The notes below the pieces were generated by a model. It saw only the letters and a program-made list of their open reading frames with translations. It made no database searches and was not told where the DNA came from. From the NCBI RefSeq assembly GCF_038008325.1, contig NZ_JBBOYW010000001.1:3689501-3753500 (forward strand): 64,000 nt of DNA, in the 5' to 3' direction. Below, piece by piece: positions 1 to 8,940 of this stretch (the first letter of the stretch is position 1; each line of letters starts with the position of its first letter). Made by a program: the position numbers and the translations under genes. Origin of the DNA: Lysinibacillus sp. FSL K6-0232 (GTDB lineage Bacteria > Bacillota > Bacilli > Bacillales_A > Planococcaceae).

Positions 1-2119
1 TATTAATATCAATTTGTTCTACCCAAACGGTTACGATATCACCTAAGGCTACAACTTCCAATGGGTGCTTAATGCGTCTATTTTGTAATTTAGAAATATG
101 CACTAGTCCATCTTGCTTCACACCAATATCAACAAATGCTCCGAAGTCTACGACATTTCTAACCGTTCCCTGCAATTCCATCCCAACTTTTAAATCTTCC
201 ATTTTTAATACATCTGTTTTAAGCAGTGGCTGTGGGAAAGCATCGCGTGGGTCGCGACTCGGCTTCATCAATGTTTCTACAATATCTTGAATCGTTACAA
301 CGCCGATTCCTAGGGCATCACTTAACTTTTGAATCTCTAAAGCCGCAATAGCTTCTTCTGCCTTTGGTGTGCCAAGTTCTTTTTTATCAATTTGTGCCTC
401 TGCTAATATTTGCTCAGCTATTTTGTAGCTTTCAGGGTGAATACCTGTAGCATCAAATGGATTTTTAGCTTCTGGAACACGTAAAAAGCCGATTGCTTGC
501 TCATAGGTTTTAGCACCAAGCCTTGGAATTTTCTTTAACTGTGCACGTGTTGTAAATTGACCATTTTCTTCTCGCACCTTAACTATATTTTCCGCAACTG
601 TTTTGGATAAACCCGAAACGTATTGTAAAAGTGATGAAGAAGCCGTATTTACATCTACACCTACTTGGTTAACTGCTGTTTCTACAATAAATGTTAATGA
701 TTCATTTAATTTTTTCTGGGAAACATCATGCTGATACTGACCTACACCAACAGCTTTAGGTTCAATTTTCACCAACTCTGATAAAGGGTCCTGTAAGCGG
801 CGTGCAATCGAAACGGCACTTCGTTGCTCTACCTGTAGATCAGGAAATTCTGCACGTGCAATATCAGATGCTGAGTACACAGAGGCACCCGCTTCATTGA
901 CAATAACATACGCTACATCTGTAGCAAGCTCATTTAATACATCTGCAATAAACTGCTCTGTTTCACGAGAGGCTGTACCATTCCCAATAGCAATAATACT
1001 AATTGGGTATTTTGCTAAAATTCCTTTCACAGTAGCTTTAGATTTTGCTACATCGGGTTTAGGTGGATGAGGATAAATAGCTGTAACCTCTAGCATCTTC
1101 CCTGTTTCATCTACAACCGCTAATTTACAGCCTGTACGATAGGCTGGGTCTACACCTAGTACATATTTGCCCTTCATAGGTGGCTGTAATAAAAGATTAC
1201 GTAAATTTTCAGAGAAAATATGAATTGCCTGTGCCTCTGCTTTTTCTGTTAGCTCGTTTCTTAGCTCTCTTTCGATAGATGGTTGAATTAAACGCTTATA
1301 TGAATCCTCTATTGCTAGCTTGACTTCCGCAATAGCGGGAGATGAACCAGTTGCAGGTATCCATTCCTTCCACATAATCATTAATACTCGGTCTATTGGC
1401 ACATGAATTGAAACCTTTAAAACCTCTTCTTTTTCTCCTCGGTTGATCGCTAAAATACGATGAGGAACAATGCGACTTACAGGCTCCTTATATTCGTAAT
1501 ACATTTCAAAAACATTTTTTTCATCTATCTCTGCATTTTTTATATTTGTTACAAGCATGCCATCTTTCCATGAATACGCACGAATTTTCTCACGGATAGT
1601 AGCATCGTCAGCAAAACGCTCTGCTAAAATATCTCGCGCGCCTGCTAGTGCATCTTCGAGAGAAGCCACCTTGTCATGGTCTACAAAATCAGCTGCTAGT
1701 TGCTCTAATGAATCATTACTATATGCTAGTAGCAAGTCTGCAAGGGGTTCTAAGCCTTTTTCTTTAGCAATTGTTGCCTTTGTACGTCGCTTTTGCTTAT
1801 ATGGTCTATATAAATCCTCTACACGCTGTAAAACTGTTGCTGCAAGAATAGCTTGTTCCAATTCAGGTGTAAGCTTGTCCTGCTCTTGAATTAACCGTAT
1901 AACCTCTTCCTTGCGTTGCTCAAGCTGCTGTATGTAATGATAACGATCCTCCACAGCTTTAATTTGCACCTCATCAAGAGAGCCTGTCATTTCTTTTCGA
2001 TAGCGTGCAATAAATGGTACTGTATTTCCCTCTTCCAATAACTTAATAACAGCATCCGCTTGCCCCGGCTTAACCGCTACATCCTTGGCAATAAGCTGTA
2101 ACATTTGTTTATGTTCCAC
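1..2119 (-). CDS. tex: Tex-family S1 RNA-binding transcription accessory protein, 3' end cut by the window edge
   Basis: The reading frame runs off the left edge, leaving about 706 codons, so only some tens of C-terminal residues are missing. Tex is a nucleic-acid-binding accessory factor of transcription. In order one sees the long helical N-terminal part, the YqgF/RNase H-like domain (GVDPAYRTGCKLAVVD near residue 325), a helix-hairpin-helix segment (VSGLSKTVAENIV), and the C-terminal S1 domain (GTVRNVVDFGAFVDIG near residue 650). I chose the GTG at 2119 (reads M-E-H-K-Q-M); an ATG five codons later is possible. In B. subtilis the homologue ydcI lies just after the sigB operon, and the same order is kept here. 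A shared terminator separates it from sigB. Confidence 0.93.
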   Translation of the reverse strand, partial: MEHKQMLQLIAKDVAVKPGQADAVIKLLEEGNTVPFIARYRKEMTGSLDEVQIKAVEDRYHYIQQLEQRKEEVIRLIQEQDKLTPELEQAILAATVLQRVEDLYRPYKQKRRTKATIAKEKGLEPLADLLLAYSNDSLEQLAADFVDHDKVASLEDALAGARDILAERFADDATIREKIRAYSWKDGMLVTNIKNAEIDEKNVFEMYYEYKEPVSRIVPHRILAINRGEKEEVLKVSIHVPIDRVLMIMWKEWIPATGSSPAIAEVKLAIEDSYKRLIQPSIERELRNELTEKAEAQAIHIFSENLRNLLLQPPMKGKYVLGVDPAYRTGCKLAVVDETGKMLEVTAIYPHPPKPDVAKSKATVKGILAKYPISIIAIGNGTASRETEQFIADVLNELATDVAYVIVNEAGASVYSASDIARAEFPDLQVEQRSAVSIARRLQDPLSELVKIEPKAVGVGQYQHDVSQKKLNESLTFIVETAVNQVGVDVNTASSSLLQYVSGLSKTVAENIVKVREENGQFTTRAQLKKIPRLGAKTYEQAIGFLRVPEAKNPFDATGIHPESYKIAEQILAEAQIDKKELGTPKAEEAIAALEIQKLSDALGIGVVTIQDIVETLMKPSRDPRDAFPQPLLKTDVLKMEDLKVGMELQGTVRNVVDFGAFVDIGVKQDGLVHISKLQNRRIKHPLEVVALGDIVTVWVEQIDIN

Positions 2120-2171
2120 ATTATCCCTACCTTTTTCTTTTCATTCTACCATTACACTTTACTAAACATAC

Positions 2172-2214
2172 AAAAAAATAGTCTACTCAGGCGACCGTGA
2201 GTAGACTATTTTTT
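2172..2214. terminator. Terminator after sigB, before tex
   Basis: A long perfect stem (AAATAGTCTACTCA and its complement, 8-base loop) has A/T runs on both sides. It ends the leftward sigB transcript. Confidence 0.85.
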
Positions 2215-2226
2215 AACTGAGAAAAC

Positions 2227-3012
2227 TTAGAGCGAAACACCGCCGCTTGCTAGAATGGCCTCTTGTAATTTTTTTATAGCTTTTCTTTGTATGCGAGATA
2301 CATGCATTTGCGAAATGCCTAATCGTTCTCCAGCTTCTTTTTGACTAAGCTGCTCTAAATATGTAAGCTGAATAACTTGTTTTTCCCTCTCATTTAACAC
2401 GACCATTGCATCGGAAACAAGCATTCGTTTATTGGTCATTTCATAGCCATCATCTTCTCTACCCAAAATATCGAATAGTGTAACCGTGCTACCATCTGAA
2501 TCAGACTCTATTGAATGATCCATTGAAAGCGCCTGATAGCTGCGCCCCATTTCCATCGCCTCTAATACTTCTTCCTCTGCCACTTCTAATCGTTCAGCGA
2601 TTTCCTGAATGGATGGAGAACGCTGCAATTCAATTGTCAGCGCTTCCACTGTTAATTTAATTCTTGGGCCTAATTCTTTAATGCGTCTAGGCACATGAAC
2701 ATCCCATGTTTTATCACGTAAAAAGCGCTTAATTTCCCCAACAATCGTTGGCACAGCAAATGCTTCGAAACTACGACCGACATTTGGATCAAAACGTCTA
2801 ATTGCACCTAATAAGCCCAGCATTCCTACTTGAACAATATCATCATAATATGATTTGCCATTTGAATATTTACGCGCTATTGACTCAACTAAATATCGAT
2901 AATGAATCACTAAGTTGGTTTGTGCTTCATCATCCTCCGTTGACTGGTATAATGCAATCCACTTTAATACATCTTCTTTGGATGAAGATTTACGTAGTGA
3001 TTCTTTCGACAT
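2227..3012 (-). CDS. sigB: RNA polymerase sigma factor SigB (general stress)
   Basis: Sigma-70-family factor of the SigB/SigF/SigG type, 261 residues against 262 in B. subtilis. Region 2 is recognisable (YYDDIVQVGMLGLLGAIRRFDP, written here as YYDDIVQVGML then GLLGAIRRFDP), followed by FEAFAVPTIVGEIKRFLRD. The region 4 helix-turn-helix is at the C terminus (QKEAGERLGISQMHVSRIQ). The ATG at 3012 is preferred over an upstream in-frame codon because AGGTGG sits eight bases before it. The gene overlaps the end of rsbW, so the two are translationally coupled. RsbW should hold SigB inactive until RsbV is dephosphorylated. At least two promoters in this window (upstream of 31443 and 31681) match its consensus. 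Confidence 0.96.
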   Translation of the reverse strand: MSKESLRKSSSKEDVLKWIALYQSTEDDEAQTNLVIHYRYLVESIARKYSNGKSYYDDIVQVGMLGLLGAIRRFDPNVGRSFEAFAVPTIVGEIKRFLRDKTWDVHVPRRIKELGPRIKLTVEALTIELQRSPSIQEIAERLEVAEEEVLEAMEMGRSYQALSMDHSIESDSDGSTVTLFDILGREDDGYEMTNKRMLVSDAMVVLNEREKQVIQLTYLEQLSQKEAGERLGISQMHVSRIQRKAIKKLQEAILASGGVSL

Positions 3013-3460
3013 TTTTTTCCACCTGCTCCCTAGAGACATACTTTGTCATGAAAACAGTTACGCCACCATCGTTATTAATCATCACCTCATCCATTAAAGT
3101 TTCCATTAAATAAAGTCCCAAGCCACCTTCTCTTAGCCCTGCAATGCTCTCCTCAGGGTGATACGGTCCAATTTTAGACTTAACCTCTTCAAAGCTAAAG
3201 CTATTGCCATAATCCGCAATCATGATTTCGATTTTATTGTCATACAACGCACACCCGATGACGATTTCGCCTTCCTCATCTTCCTTATAAGCATGATGTA
3301 CAACATTTGTTACTGCCTCACTTGCCGCAATTTTCAAATCCTCAATATCATCATAGCTAAAGCCAACTCTAGCAGCTAGGCCAGAAACAGTTAAACGAAT
3401 AACACTGACAAATTGCGGTTTAGCAGGAACTCTAATTTCTATATAATCAAATTCCTTCAT
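2990..3460 (-). CDS. rsbW: Anti-sigma-B factor and serine kinase RsbW
   Basis: GHKL-type ATPase/kinase of 156 residues that binds SigB and phosphorylates RsbV. The N box is EAVTNVVHHAY (residues 48-58). The ADP-binding loop is seen at IADYGNSF, and the G box at GLREGGLGLYLMETLMDEV (residues 108-126). The start codon overlaps the rsbV stop as TAATG, and the 3' end overlaps sigB, so rsbV-rsbW-sigB is a tight translational unit. Confidence 0.96.
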   Translation of the reverse strand: MKEFDYIEIRVPAKPQFVSVIRLTVSGLAARVGFSYDDIEDLKIAASEAVTNVVHHAYKEDEEGEIVIGCALYDNKIEIMIADYGNSFSFEEVKSKIGPYHPEESIAGLREGGLGLYLMETLMDEVMINNDGGVTVFMTKYVSREQVEKNVERITT

Positions 3461-3792
3461 TAGCTTAATTCCACCTTTTTATCAGTTTCGATATCCATTA
3501 AATCACTTAAACCCGTTATTTCAAACAATCTTTGTAGCCTATTGGATAAACCAACAAGCTTTACTTTGCCCTTTTCACGTACGACTCTTTTATAAAAGGC
3601 AACAAAAATACCAAGCCCTGTACTATCCATGTAGCTTACCTTGGACAAATCCAGCTCAATTTCTAATCCTTCAGTAATTTTAACAGCTTCTAATTCCTCA
3701 CGTAGACCAGAAGCTGTAAATGTATCGATTTCTCCCTCAACAAATCCATACAATTTATGATCAATTTCTTTAAAATGTATTGTCACATCCAT
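3460..3792 (-). CDS. rsbV: Anti-anti-sigma factor RsbV
   Basis: STAS-domain protein of 110 residues. The phosphorylation site motif is MDSTGLG, with the acceptor Ser57 (Ser56 in B. subtilis). Unphosphorylated RsbV captures RsbW and frees SigB; RsbW inactivates RsbV by phosphorylation and RsbU reverses this. A GGAGGT ribosome site lies just before the ATG. It sits between rsbU and rsbW, and a candidate sigma-B promoter lies just upstream, as in B. subtilis, which would give autoregulation. Confidence 0.96.
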   Translation of the reverse strand: MDVTIHFKEIDHKLYGFVEGEIDTFTASGLREELEAVKITEGLEIELDLSKVSYMDSTGLGIFVAFYKRVVREKGKVKLVGLSNRLQRLFEITGLSDLMDIETDKKVELS

Positions 3793-3823
3793 ATAGCCAT
3801 ACCTCCACCATATTTATTAGACT

Positions 3824-3856
3824 GTTCCCTGTTCCCCATTCAATTAAAACATAAAC
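3824..3856 (-). promoter_or_regulatory. Candidate sigma-B promoter in front of rsbV
   Basis: On the minus strand two overlapping pairs resemble the sigma-B consensus GTTTWA / GGGWAW. They are GTTTAT (3851-3856) with GGGGAA (3832-3837), 13 bases apart, and GTTTTA (3845-3850) with GGGAAC (3824-3829), 15 bases apart. Neither is perfect. Position between rsbU and rsbV matches the autoregulatory promoter known in B. subtilis. Confidence 0.45.
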
Positions 3857-4852
3857 CTATTTTTTTAAAATGACTACAGTAAAATCATCTGATAGGTTAA
3901 AGCCATGTATTTTCTCTATTTCCTGATATAGAAGCTGACATAATTGTTGGGCTGGTAAATGCTTGTGCTCCTTAATTAGTGCCGTAATAACCTGCCTGGA
4001 ATTTAAGTCATCATGCTTTCTAAACTCTGTAACCCCATCAGTCATCATTGTAATAATATCATTTTCCTCCAAAACAATTTCCTGATATGTGTATTTTGTG
4101 TTTGGTAACACACCAAGCAATAATCCTTTTGCCTCTAATGAAAAGAATTGGTCTTGTTTGGCATTATAATGCAAAGCTGGTTCATGACCTGCTGATGCAT
4201 AGGAAAAAATATTTTTTTGAATATCTAAACAGCCATAAAACATGGAAACAAACATACTATCATCAACACCTTTTTCAATTACCCTATTGATAACTTCTAA
4301 AACATAGGAAGGCTCTTTGTAAGCATATTCTAATGTTTCCAGACCATATTTCACCATCGACATACATAAAGCAGCAGGAACACCTTTACCGACTACATCT
4401 GTTACAGCTACACTTAAATGCTCTTCGCGGTGATGAAAAAAGTGTACATAATCGCCATTTATTTTGCGGGCTGGCACAGATATCATTCCTACATCAACGC
4501 TTGATAATTGTGGTATATATGTTTTTAGCAATGTTTTTTGAATGCTTGTAGCAATTTTCATTTCCATCTCATATTCTGCTTGTTTTTGCAGTAGGCTTTG
4601 ATGCTCTCTATGTGCCATTCCATAGTGCACCATTACTTCAATAAGAAAATCATATGCTGGCTGTTCCTCATTCATTCTATCGGGAAATATTTCGGCAACA
4701 GCGTTTTTATGAATGCTAACAACATCCTCTGGTGATATGTTTTTTTGAATTAACTGACGTGTGAAATTTTGAGCAATATATAAATTTTTTTCAGTTTGAT
4801 TAACGATATAATCTGCTAATATTTTTTTATACTGAGCTTCTAATTGTTTCAT
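3857..4852 (-). CDS. rsbU: RsbV-P phosphatase RsbU
   Basis: PPM/PP2C-type serine phosphatase of 331 residues that reactivates RsbV under environmental stress. The N-terminal helical domain (about 1-85; YIVNQTEKNLYIAQNFTRQL) matches the RsbT-binding domain of RsbU. A coiled-coil linker follows, then the phosphatase domain with metal-binding aspartates in INGDYVHFF (Asp134) and VAVTDVVGKGVPAAL (Asp152), and MMTDGVTEF near the C terminus. The ATG at 4852 is chosen because a GTG three codons earlier is too close to the ribosome site. It lies 12 bases after rsbT, the switch kinase that activates it. Confidence 0.95.
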   Translation of the reverse strand: MKQLEAQYKKILADYIVNQTEKNLYIAQNFTRQLIQKNISPEDVVSIHKNAVAEIFPDRMNEEQPAYDFLIEVMVHYGMAHREHQSLLQKQAEYEMEMKIATSIQKTLLKTYIPQLSSVDVGMISVPARKINGDYVHFFHHREEHLSVAVTDVVGKGVPAALCMSMVKYGLETLEYAYKEPSYVLEVINRVIEKGVDDSMFVSMFYGCLDIQKNIFSYASAGHEPALHYNAKQDQFFSLEAKGLLLGVLPNTKYTYQEIVLEENDIITMMTDGVTEFRKHDDLNSRQVITALIKEHKHLPAQQLCQLLYQEIEKIHGFNLSDDFTVVILKK

Positions 4853-4864
4853 TTTTCTCACGTC

Positions 4865-5266
4865 CTAACGCAGCCATTTTTCCGCCCTGATCGTTGTACC
4901 CTCTCCAATAACAGATTGAATTTCTAAGCTATCCATCAATCGCTTAACACCTGGTAGACCAGCACCTAGCCCGCCTGATGTAGAATAGCCCTCTTCCATA
5001 ACCTTTCGAATATCTTGAATTCCAGGTCCTTGGTCAGTAGCAATCACTACTATTTTCTTGTCAGTGTCTGTTTCAACTCTTTCAATTTCAATCCTACCTA
5101 TATTTGCATATAAATAGATATTTCGTGCTAATTCACTAATTGCTGTGGTAATGCGAGCTTGATCAACAGTGCCAAATCCAAGTGCTTTTGCTTCATTACG
5201 CCCCAGTTGTCTTGCTGCAACAATATCCCACTCAGTAATAATTTCAACCGAAGACTTACATGTCAC
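4865..5266 (-). CDS. rsbT: Switch-protein serine kinase RsbT
   Basis: GHKL kinase of 133 residues. Motifs are AISELARNIYLYA (N box, residues 42-54), ATDQGPGI (Asp78) and GGLGAGLPGVKRLMD (98-112). In B. subtilis RsbT is held by the RsbR/RsbS stressosome and, once released, binds RsbU and activates it. Here no rsbR or rsbS gene precedes it, so how it is restrained is not visible. The start is GTG with GGAGGG six bases upstream; the nearby ATG is out of frame. It is the first gene of the sigB operon. Confidence 0.95.
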   Translation of the reverse strand: MTCKSSVEIITEWDIVAARQLGRNEAKALGFGTVDQARITTAISELARNIYLYANIGRIEIERVETDTDKKIVVIATDQGPGIQDIRKVMEEGYSTSGGLGAGLPGVKRLMDSLEIQSVIGEGTTIRAEKWLR

Positions 5267-5375
5267 TGCTGTCCCTCCAATTTCTTAAGGTGTTATCCCC
5301 TTACACTTTTATTCAATCTGTTTGTCGTTATTTAATACTTAATAGTATCTATAAATGGAATATTCTATGTAAAAT

Positions 5376-5403
5376 TTTATATACCTCTTAAGAAATTTAT
5401 CAA
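5376..5403 (-). promoter_or_regulatory. Candidate sigma-A promoter for the rsbT-sigB operon
   Basis: Minus strand TTGATA (5398-5403), 16-base spacer, TATAAA (5376-5381), about 110 bases before the rsbT GTG. Since the ndoA terminator lies upstream, this operon needs its own promoter. A weaker sigma-B-like GGGGAT at 5295-5300 is also present, but its -35 (GATTGA) is poor. Confidence 0.5.
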
Positions 5404-5508
5404 AAAGCTATTTTTTTGATAAATCTTGAATCTATCTTAAAGCTTTTCATACTGTTTTTAAATAGCAAATTCAAATTATGGTAAGGAAGTAATTGATTCT
5501 ATAGGATG

Positions 5509-5543
5509 AAAAAAGCACCGAGATATTTGTAATCTCGATGCTT
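5509..5543 (-). terminator. Terminator after ndoA
   Basis: Stem AGCACCGAGAT pairing with ATCTCGATGCT (one mismatch), followed on the minus strand by six T. It separates the toxin/antitoxin transcript from the sigB operon. Confidence 0.8.
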
Positions 5544-5560
5544 CTATACATATATGTATA

Positions 5561-5911
5561 TCAAAATTTAACTAAACCTAAACTAATCATCAACGCACCA
5601 TCTACTTTTTCCATCACAGCCTGATCGAGCTGTGTGATACGATCTGTCAATCTTGACTTATCAATTGTTCGCACTTGTTCGAGCAAAATAACCGAATCAC
5701 GTTCGAAACCATACTTTTCAGCATTAATCTCGACGTGTGTCGGTAACTTTGCCTTTTGAATTTGTGCAGTGATAGCTGCGATGATGACAGTCGGACTAAA
5801 TCGATTGCCAATATCATTTTGAATAATCAGCACCGGTCTAGTTCCCCCTTGCTCAGAACCTATTACCGGCGATAAGTCTGCAAAAAAAACGTCACCACGT
5901 TTTACATTCAA
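5561..5911 (-). CDS. ndoA: Endoribonuclease toxin NdoA (MazF family)
   Basis: MazF/PemK-type mRNA interferase; the B. subtilis enzyme cleaves single-stranded RNA at UACAU. With a TTG start at 5911 the product has 116 residues, the same as B. subtilis NdoA. The sequence is nearly identical over [33 protein letters not shown] and [16 protein letters not shown]. The catalytic Arg25 and Thr48 are present. The TTG is preferred to longer in-frame starts because GGGGGAT lies seven bases before it and the antitoxin gene ends five bases upstream. Second gene of a two-gene operon with the antitoxin. Confidence 0.95.
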   Translation of the reverse strand: MNVKRGDVFFADLSPVIGSEQGGTRPVLIIQNDIGNRFSPTVIIAAITAQIQKAKLPTHVEINAEKYGFERDSVILLEQVRTIDKSRLTDRITQLDQAVMEKVDGALMISLGLVKF

Positions 5912-5915
5912 AGTG

Positions 5916-6179
5916 TCATCCCCCGCTAACGAGACGCTCCACCATATGCTGTGCTTCATATTCGACATGCAAGCATTCACTTGCAATTGTTAAATTAATA
6001 TGAGACATTTCAACATATCCTTTAATCATAGCTTCCCGTATTTGATTTGGTTGCCCCTGCATTAAATTTTGGCGCGCCAAATTACGCCCAAAAGATTCAC
6101 CTTCAATTATTTCCTTTGATTGTAGATATAGTCTGTCTTGAACAGCAATTGTAGCTTCTTTTAATTTCTTTTCATACAC
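5916..6179 (-). CDS. ndoAI: NdoAI-like antitoxin with an atypical N-terminal half
   Basis: The C-terminal part ([15 protein letters not shown] ... MVERLVSGG) clearly matches the toxin-binding tail of the B. subtilis antitoxin NdoAI (YdcD). With the GTG at 6179, which has GGAGGTG six bases before it, the product is 87 residues (93 in B. subtilis). The N-terminal half ([20 protein letters not shown]...) does not show the usual ribbon-helix-helix pattern (MKISLPENL...RSRNELI) that binds DNA and dimerises. It could still fold as a diverged RHH, or DNA binding may have changed. The gene lies directly upstream of ndoA and downstream of alr, as in Bacillus. Confidence 0.85.
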   Translation of the reverse strand: MYEKKLKEATIAVQDRLYLQSKEIIEGESFGRNLARQNLMQGQPNQIREAMIKGYVEMSHINLTIASECLHVEYEAQHMVERLVSGG

Positions 6180-6469
6180 AGCAAGCACCTCCAACGGAAC
6201 CATCCACTTTTCATTACTTCCCATTCTATCATTGAAAGATATTGTTGAAAAGACATGAAATGACAATATATCTGACAATTTGGCGTACAAATTGTAAATA
6301 TGTGTTGGTCATCGAAGGTCTATGCTGAATAATTATAAGTGTAATATACTACCACATCTGATTGCTCTAGCTTCCAGTGAAGAAAAAGCTTTTTAAGTCA
6401 TTAATTGACTAAATTCAACATTTTTCTTTGGTGGCATTGCTTGTAACAAACTATTCTCTAAACAAAGGC

Positions 6470-7591
6470 TTAAAGGTATATTCTAGGAACTCTTGCTGTA
6501 ATAATGCATGGTACTTCATAGTTAATGGTTTCAAGTCTAGCTGCCCATTCATCGATAGAAATTGCATGCTGTCCTTGTTGACCAATAAGTGTTACCTTCT
6601 CACCTATAGCATATGCTTTTGGTAGAGCAACCATACATTGGTCCATACAAATTCGTCCAACAATCGGTGCTCTTTGTCCATCAATTAATACTTCTTGTCC
6701 ACCTAGCTTACGAATTACGCCATCCGCATAGCCAATTGGAATCGTTCCTATCCACATATCCGTTGGTGCAATATATGTAGCACCATACCCTACACAATCA
6801 CCTGCTTTTATTCGCTTTACATGGACAAGCTCACTTTCAAGTGAAAAGGCAGGTTGTAATGAAAAAGGTGTGATACTACCTACATAGGAAGATGGCGCTA
6901 AGCCATACATGGAAATGCCATATCTAACAGCATCATATTGTAAACGTGCATCCTTCACTAAAGATGCTGCTGTATTTGAAGCATGGACAAGTCTTGGCTT
7001 AGAAGGTATGCTGGATAAACATTTTTCAAAAAACTGAACTTGCTGCTCAAAATGTATTGTATCCTCTTCATCAGCTGTTGCAAAATGTGTAAATATACCA
7101 TCTAGCTCTACATGATCTGTGGACTGGATAGTTTGATAAATCTCTAATAATTCTTGCTCTGAGCGTATGCCAATTCTATTCATACCGCTATCTACTTTTA
7201 TATGCAGGCGCAGCGGAAGTGCTTCCTTGTCTATAAGTGAAGCTGCTTGCTGTACCCATTCATTAGCAAATACTGTTAGAATAATGCGCTGCTCGGCTGC
7301 ATAAGGTGCAAACGAGGCTGGAGATGCGCCTAATAGGAGTATGTCTGGTTCTGCAAAATGTGCTCGAATATGTAATGCTTCCTCTGGTGTTGCCACTGCA
7401 AGTATTGTAGCGCCTGCATCAAGTGCTGCTTGTGCTACGGCTACATCTCCATGTCCATATGCATTTGCCTTTACTACAGCAATAATTTGAACATTAGGTT
7501 GTAAAAGCTGTTTTAGATTTTGTACATTTTGTTGGATTGCCTGTAAATTTATAATAGCTTTGGTTGGTCGAAAATACTGCTGTGTCTTCAT
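6470..7591 (-). CDS. alr: Alanine racemase
   Basis: PLP-dependent interconversion of L- and D-alanine for peptidoglycan. The PLP lysine is Lys41 in AVVKANAYGHGD. The catalytic tyrosine is in AVRYGISMYGLAPS, and the C-terminal beta domain contains GRICMDQCMV. The product is 373 residues, usual for Alr. The ATG at 7591 has GAGGG seven bases upstream; upstream in-frame codons have no ribosome site. D-alanine made here feeds ddl and murF, also in this window. Followed by the ndoAI-ndoA pair after about 290 bases. Confidence 0.96.
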   Translation of the reverse strand: MKTQQYFRPTKAIINLQAIQQNVQNLKQLLQPNVQIIAVVKANAYGHGDVAVAQAALDAGATILAVATPEEALHIRAHFAEPDILLLGASPASFAPYAAEQRIILTVFANEWVQQAASLIDKEALPLRLHIKVDSGMNRIGIRSEQELLEIYQTIQSTDHVELDGIFTHFATADEEDTIHFEQQVQFFEKCLSSIPSKPRLVHASNTAASLVKDARLQYDAVRYGISMYGLAPSSYVGSITPFSLQPAFSLESELVHVKRIKAGDCVGYGATYIAPTDMWIGTIPIGYADGVIRKLGGQEVLIDGQRAPIVGRICMDQCMVALPKAYAIGEKVTLIGQQGQHAISIDEWAARLETINYEVPCIITARVPRIYL

Positions 7592-7714
7592 TAGAATACC
7601 CTCTTTATTTTTAATTAAAACATTTATGTACATATCTCAATACATATTTATTGTAAATGAAAAGGCTTAATATTTTCTAAAAACTTAAAACATCTCACCC
7701 ATTTATATGGTCAA

Positions 7715-7751
7715 TAAGCTACAGCCTTCTTTGCTTAGAAAGCTGTAGCTA
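7715..7751 (-). terminator. Hairpin after ydcC, probable terminator
   Basis: TAGCTACAGC pairs with GCTGTAGCTT across a 16-base loop on the minus strand just after ydcC. The T run that follows is short, so it is a weak terminator. Confidence 0.5.
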
Positions 7752-7757
7752 GAAAAG

Positions 7758-8816
7758 TTACTTCATGCTACTTATCGTCATAGATGTCGCAACTTCAATC
7801 ATTTCTTCTCGTGTTAATTTACTTGATGCTACAAAGAATTCAATACCATCCTTTTCCCAGCTAATGGACGTGTCTGTAATAGCACCTATTGTAAAGCCTA
7901 GGTCAACTGGATCACCAGACGTTGATACTGGTAGCATTGTGCTTTCCTTTGTCACTGGTTGCTGCATTACTGTAAATGGCTTCTCTCCATCAAATGTTAA
8001 AATAACGCGTTCCATCCCAGCTTCTTGAACGACTTTTTCATTGGATAGTTGTGCCCAATTTACAACAGGATAATGTGTTTGGAACTCTTCATACTCTACC
8101 TCTGCACCAACCGCCTCTTTATCGTCTTGCTCTTGTTGTCCATCTTTTTCGGTTGGTGTAGCTTGTTCACCTTTTGCATCATCTTTTTCCGTAAATTGCT
8201 CAACAGCGTACTCTTTTGCAGCATGCTGCACACCTAGCTTAACTTTTTTAAATGTAATGCGAATTTGCTCTTCCTTTACATCATTCATAATGACAACAGA
8301 GGTTGGTAGTAATGTTTTCTTATCTACTGTAATTACTTGATGAGGCATACTATTTTTATAGCTATTTCGAGTAGCCGCTTCAAATATATATGATTTTTCT
8401 TCCTCTTTCATGACAAGATTTTTATCTTCTGCTAAATCCTCTGCTAAAGCGCCTATTAAATAAGCCTGACTATTTTTATTTGGCCAATCACTTTGGAATT
8501 TATACATTTTGTTTAGTGTTGGTGTCACAACAAAAACACCATCTGCATTACGCACAATCATTTGCGAAACATCTTTCCCGCTTTCCACTACTTCCACTCG
8601 ATAAAAATCAGGCTTCGTATGCCATACAGTAACATCATAATTTCTTGGCTCCCCACCAGATTTAATTTCCATCGAGGCATTTAATTCATATCCATTTGTT
8701 TCAGCCCATTTGCCATTTACTTTCTTTAACACTTTTTCCTGTGAGGCTGTACCACATGCCGACAGAAGTAATATCATACAAACTAAGACGAGCCATTTAA
8801 CTATACGGTTGCCCAC
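7758..8816 (-). CDS. ydcC: LolA-like sporulation lipoprotein YdcC
   Basis: 352-residue lipoprotein: positively charged start, hydrophobic core and lipobox LLSAC with Cys21, so it should be anchored on the outer face of the membrane. The body resembles the outer-membrane-lipoprotein-carrier (LolA/RseB) beta fold (YDVTVWHTKPDFYRVEV, MIVRNADGVFVVTP, VITVDKKTLLPTSVVI), as in B. subtilis YdcC, a sporulation-linked protein in the same gene position between acpS and alr. A charged low-complexity insert lies at about residues 210-240 (EKDDAKGEQATPTEKDGQ...). Its biochemical role is not known. Confidence 0.88.
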   Translation of the reverse strand: MGNRIVKWLVLVCMILLLSACGTASQEKVLKKVNGKWAETNGYELNASMEIKSGGEPRNYDVTVWHTKPDFYRVEVVESGKDVSQMIVRNADGVFVVTPTLNKMYKFQSDWPNKNSQAYLIGALAEDLAEDKNLVMKEEEKSYIFEAATRNSYKNSMPHQVITVDKKTLLPTSVVIMNDVKEEQIRITFKKVKLGVQHAAKEYAVEQFTEKDDAKGEQATPTEKDGQQEQDDKEAVGAEVEYEEFQTHYPVVNWAQLSNEKVVQEAGMERVILTFDGEKPFTVMQQPVTKESTMLPVSTSGDPVDLGFTIGAITDTSISWEKDGIEFFVASSKLTREEMIEVATSMTISSMK

Positions 8817-8940
8817 GCTTTCACCCTTTCTTCTTTCAAATCCACTACGACAATATATGAACCGTATTTGTCAGTTATGTCATTTGAAGAAAAGGCAATA
8901 TATTTATATTTACTAACCAGCCTGTTAGACAAGTTCAGCA

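Noticed and set aside
72-1889. Plus-strand frames over the left end
   Set aside because: They lie antisense to the well-conserved tex frame and have no ribosome sites.
5295-5318. Sigma-B promoter directly before rsbT (GATTGA-N12-GGGGAT)
   Set aside because: The -35 matches only four of six bases and the spacer is short; a better sigma-A promoter lies at 5376-5403.
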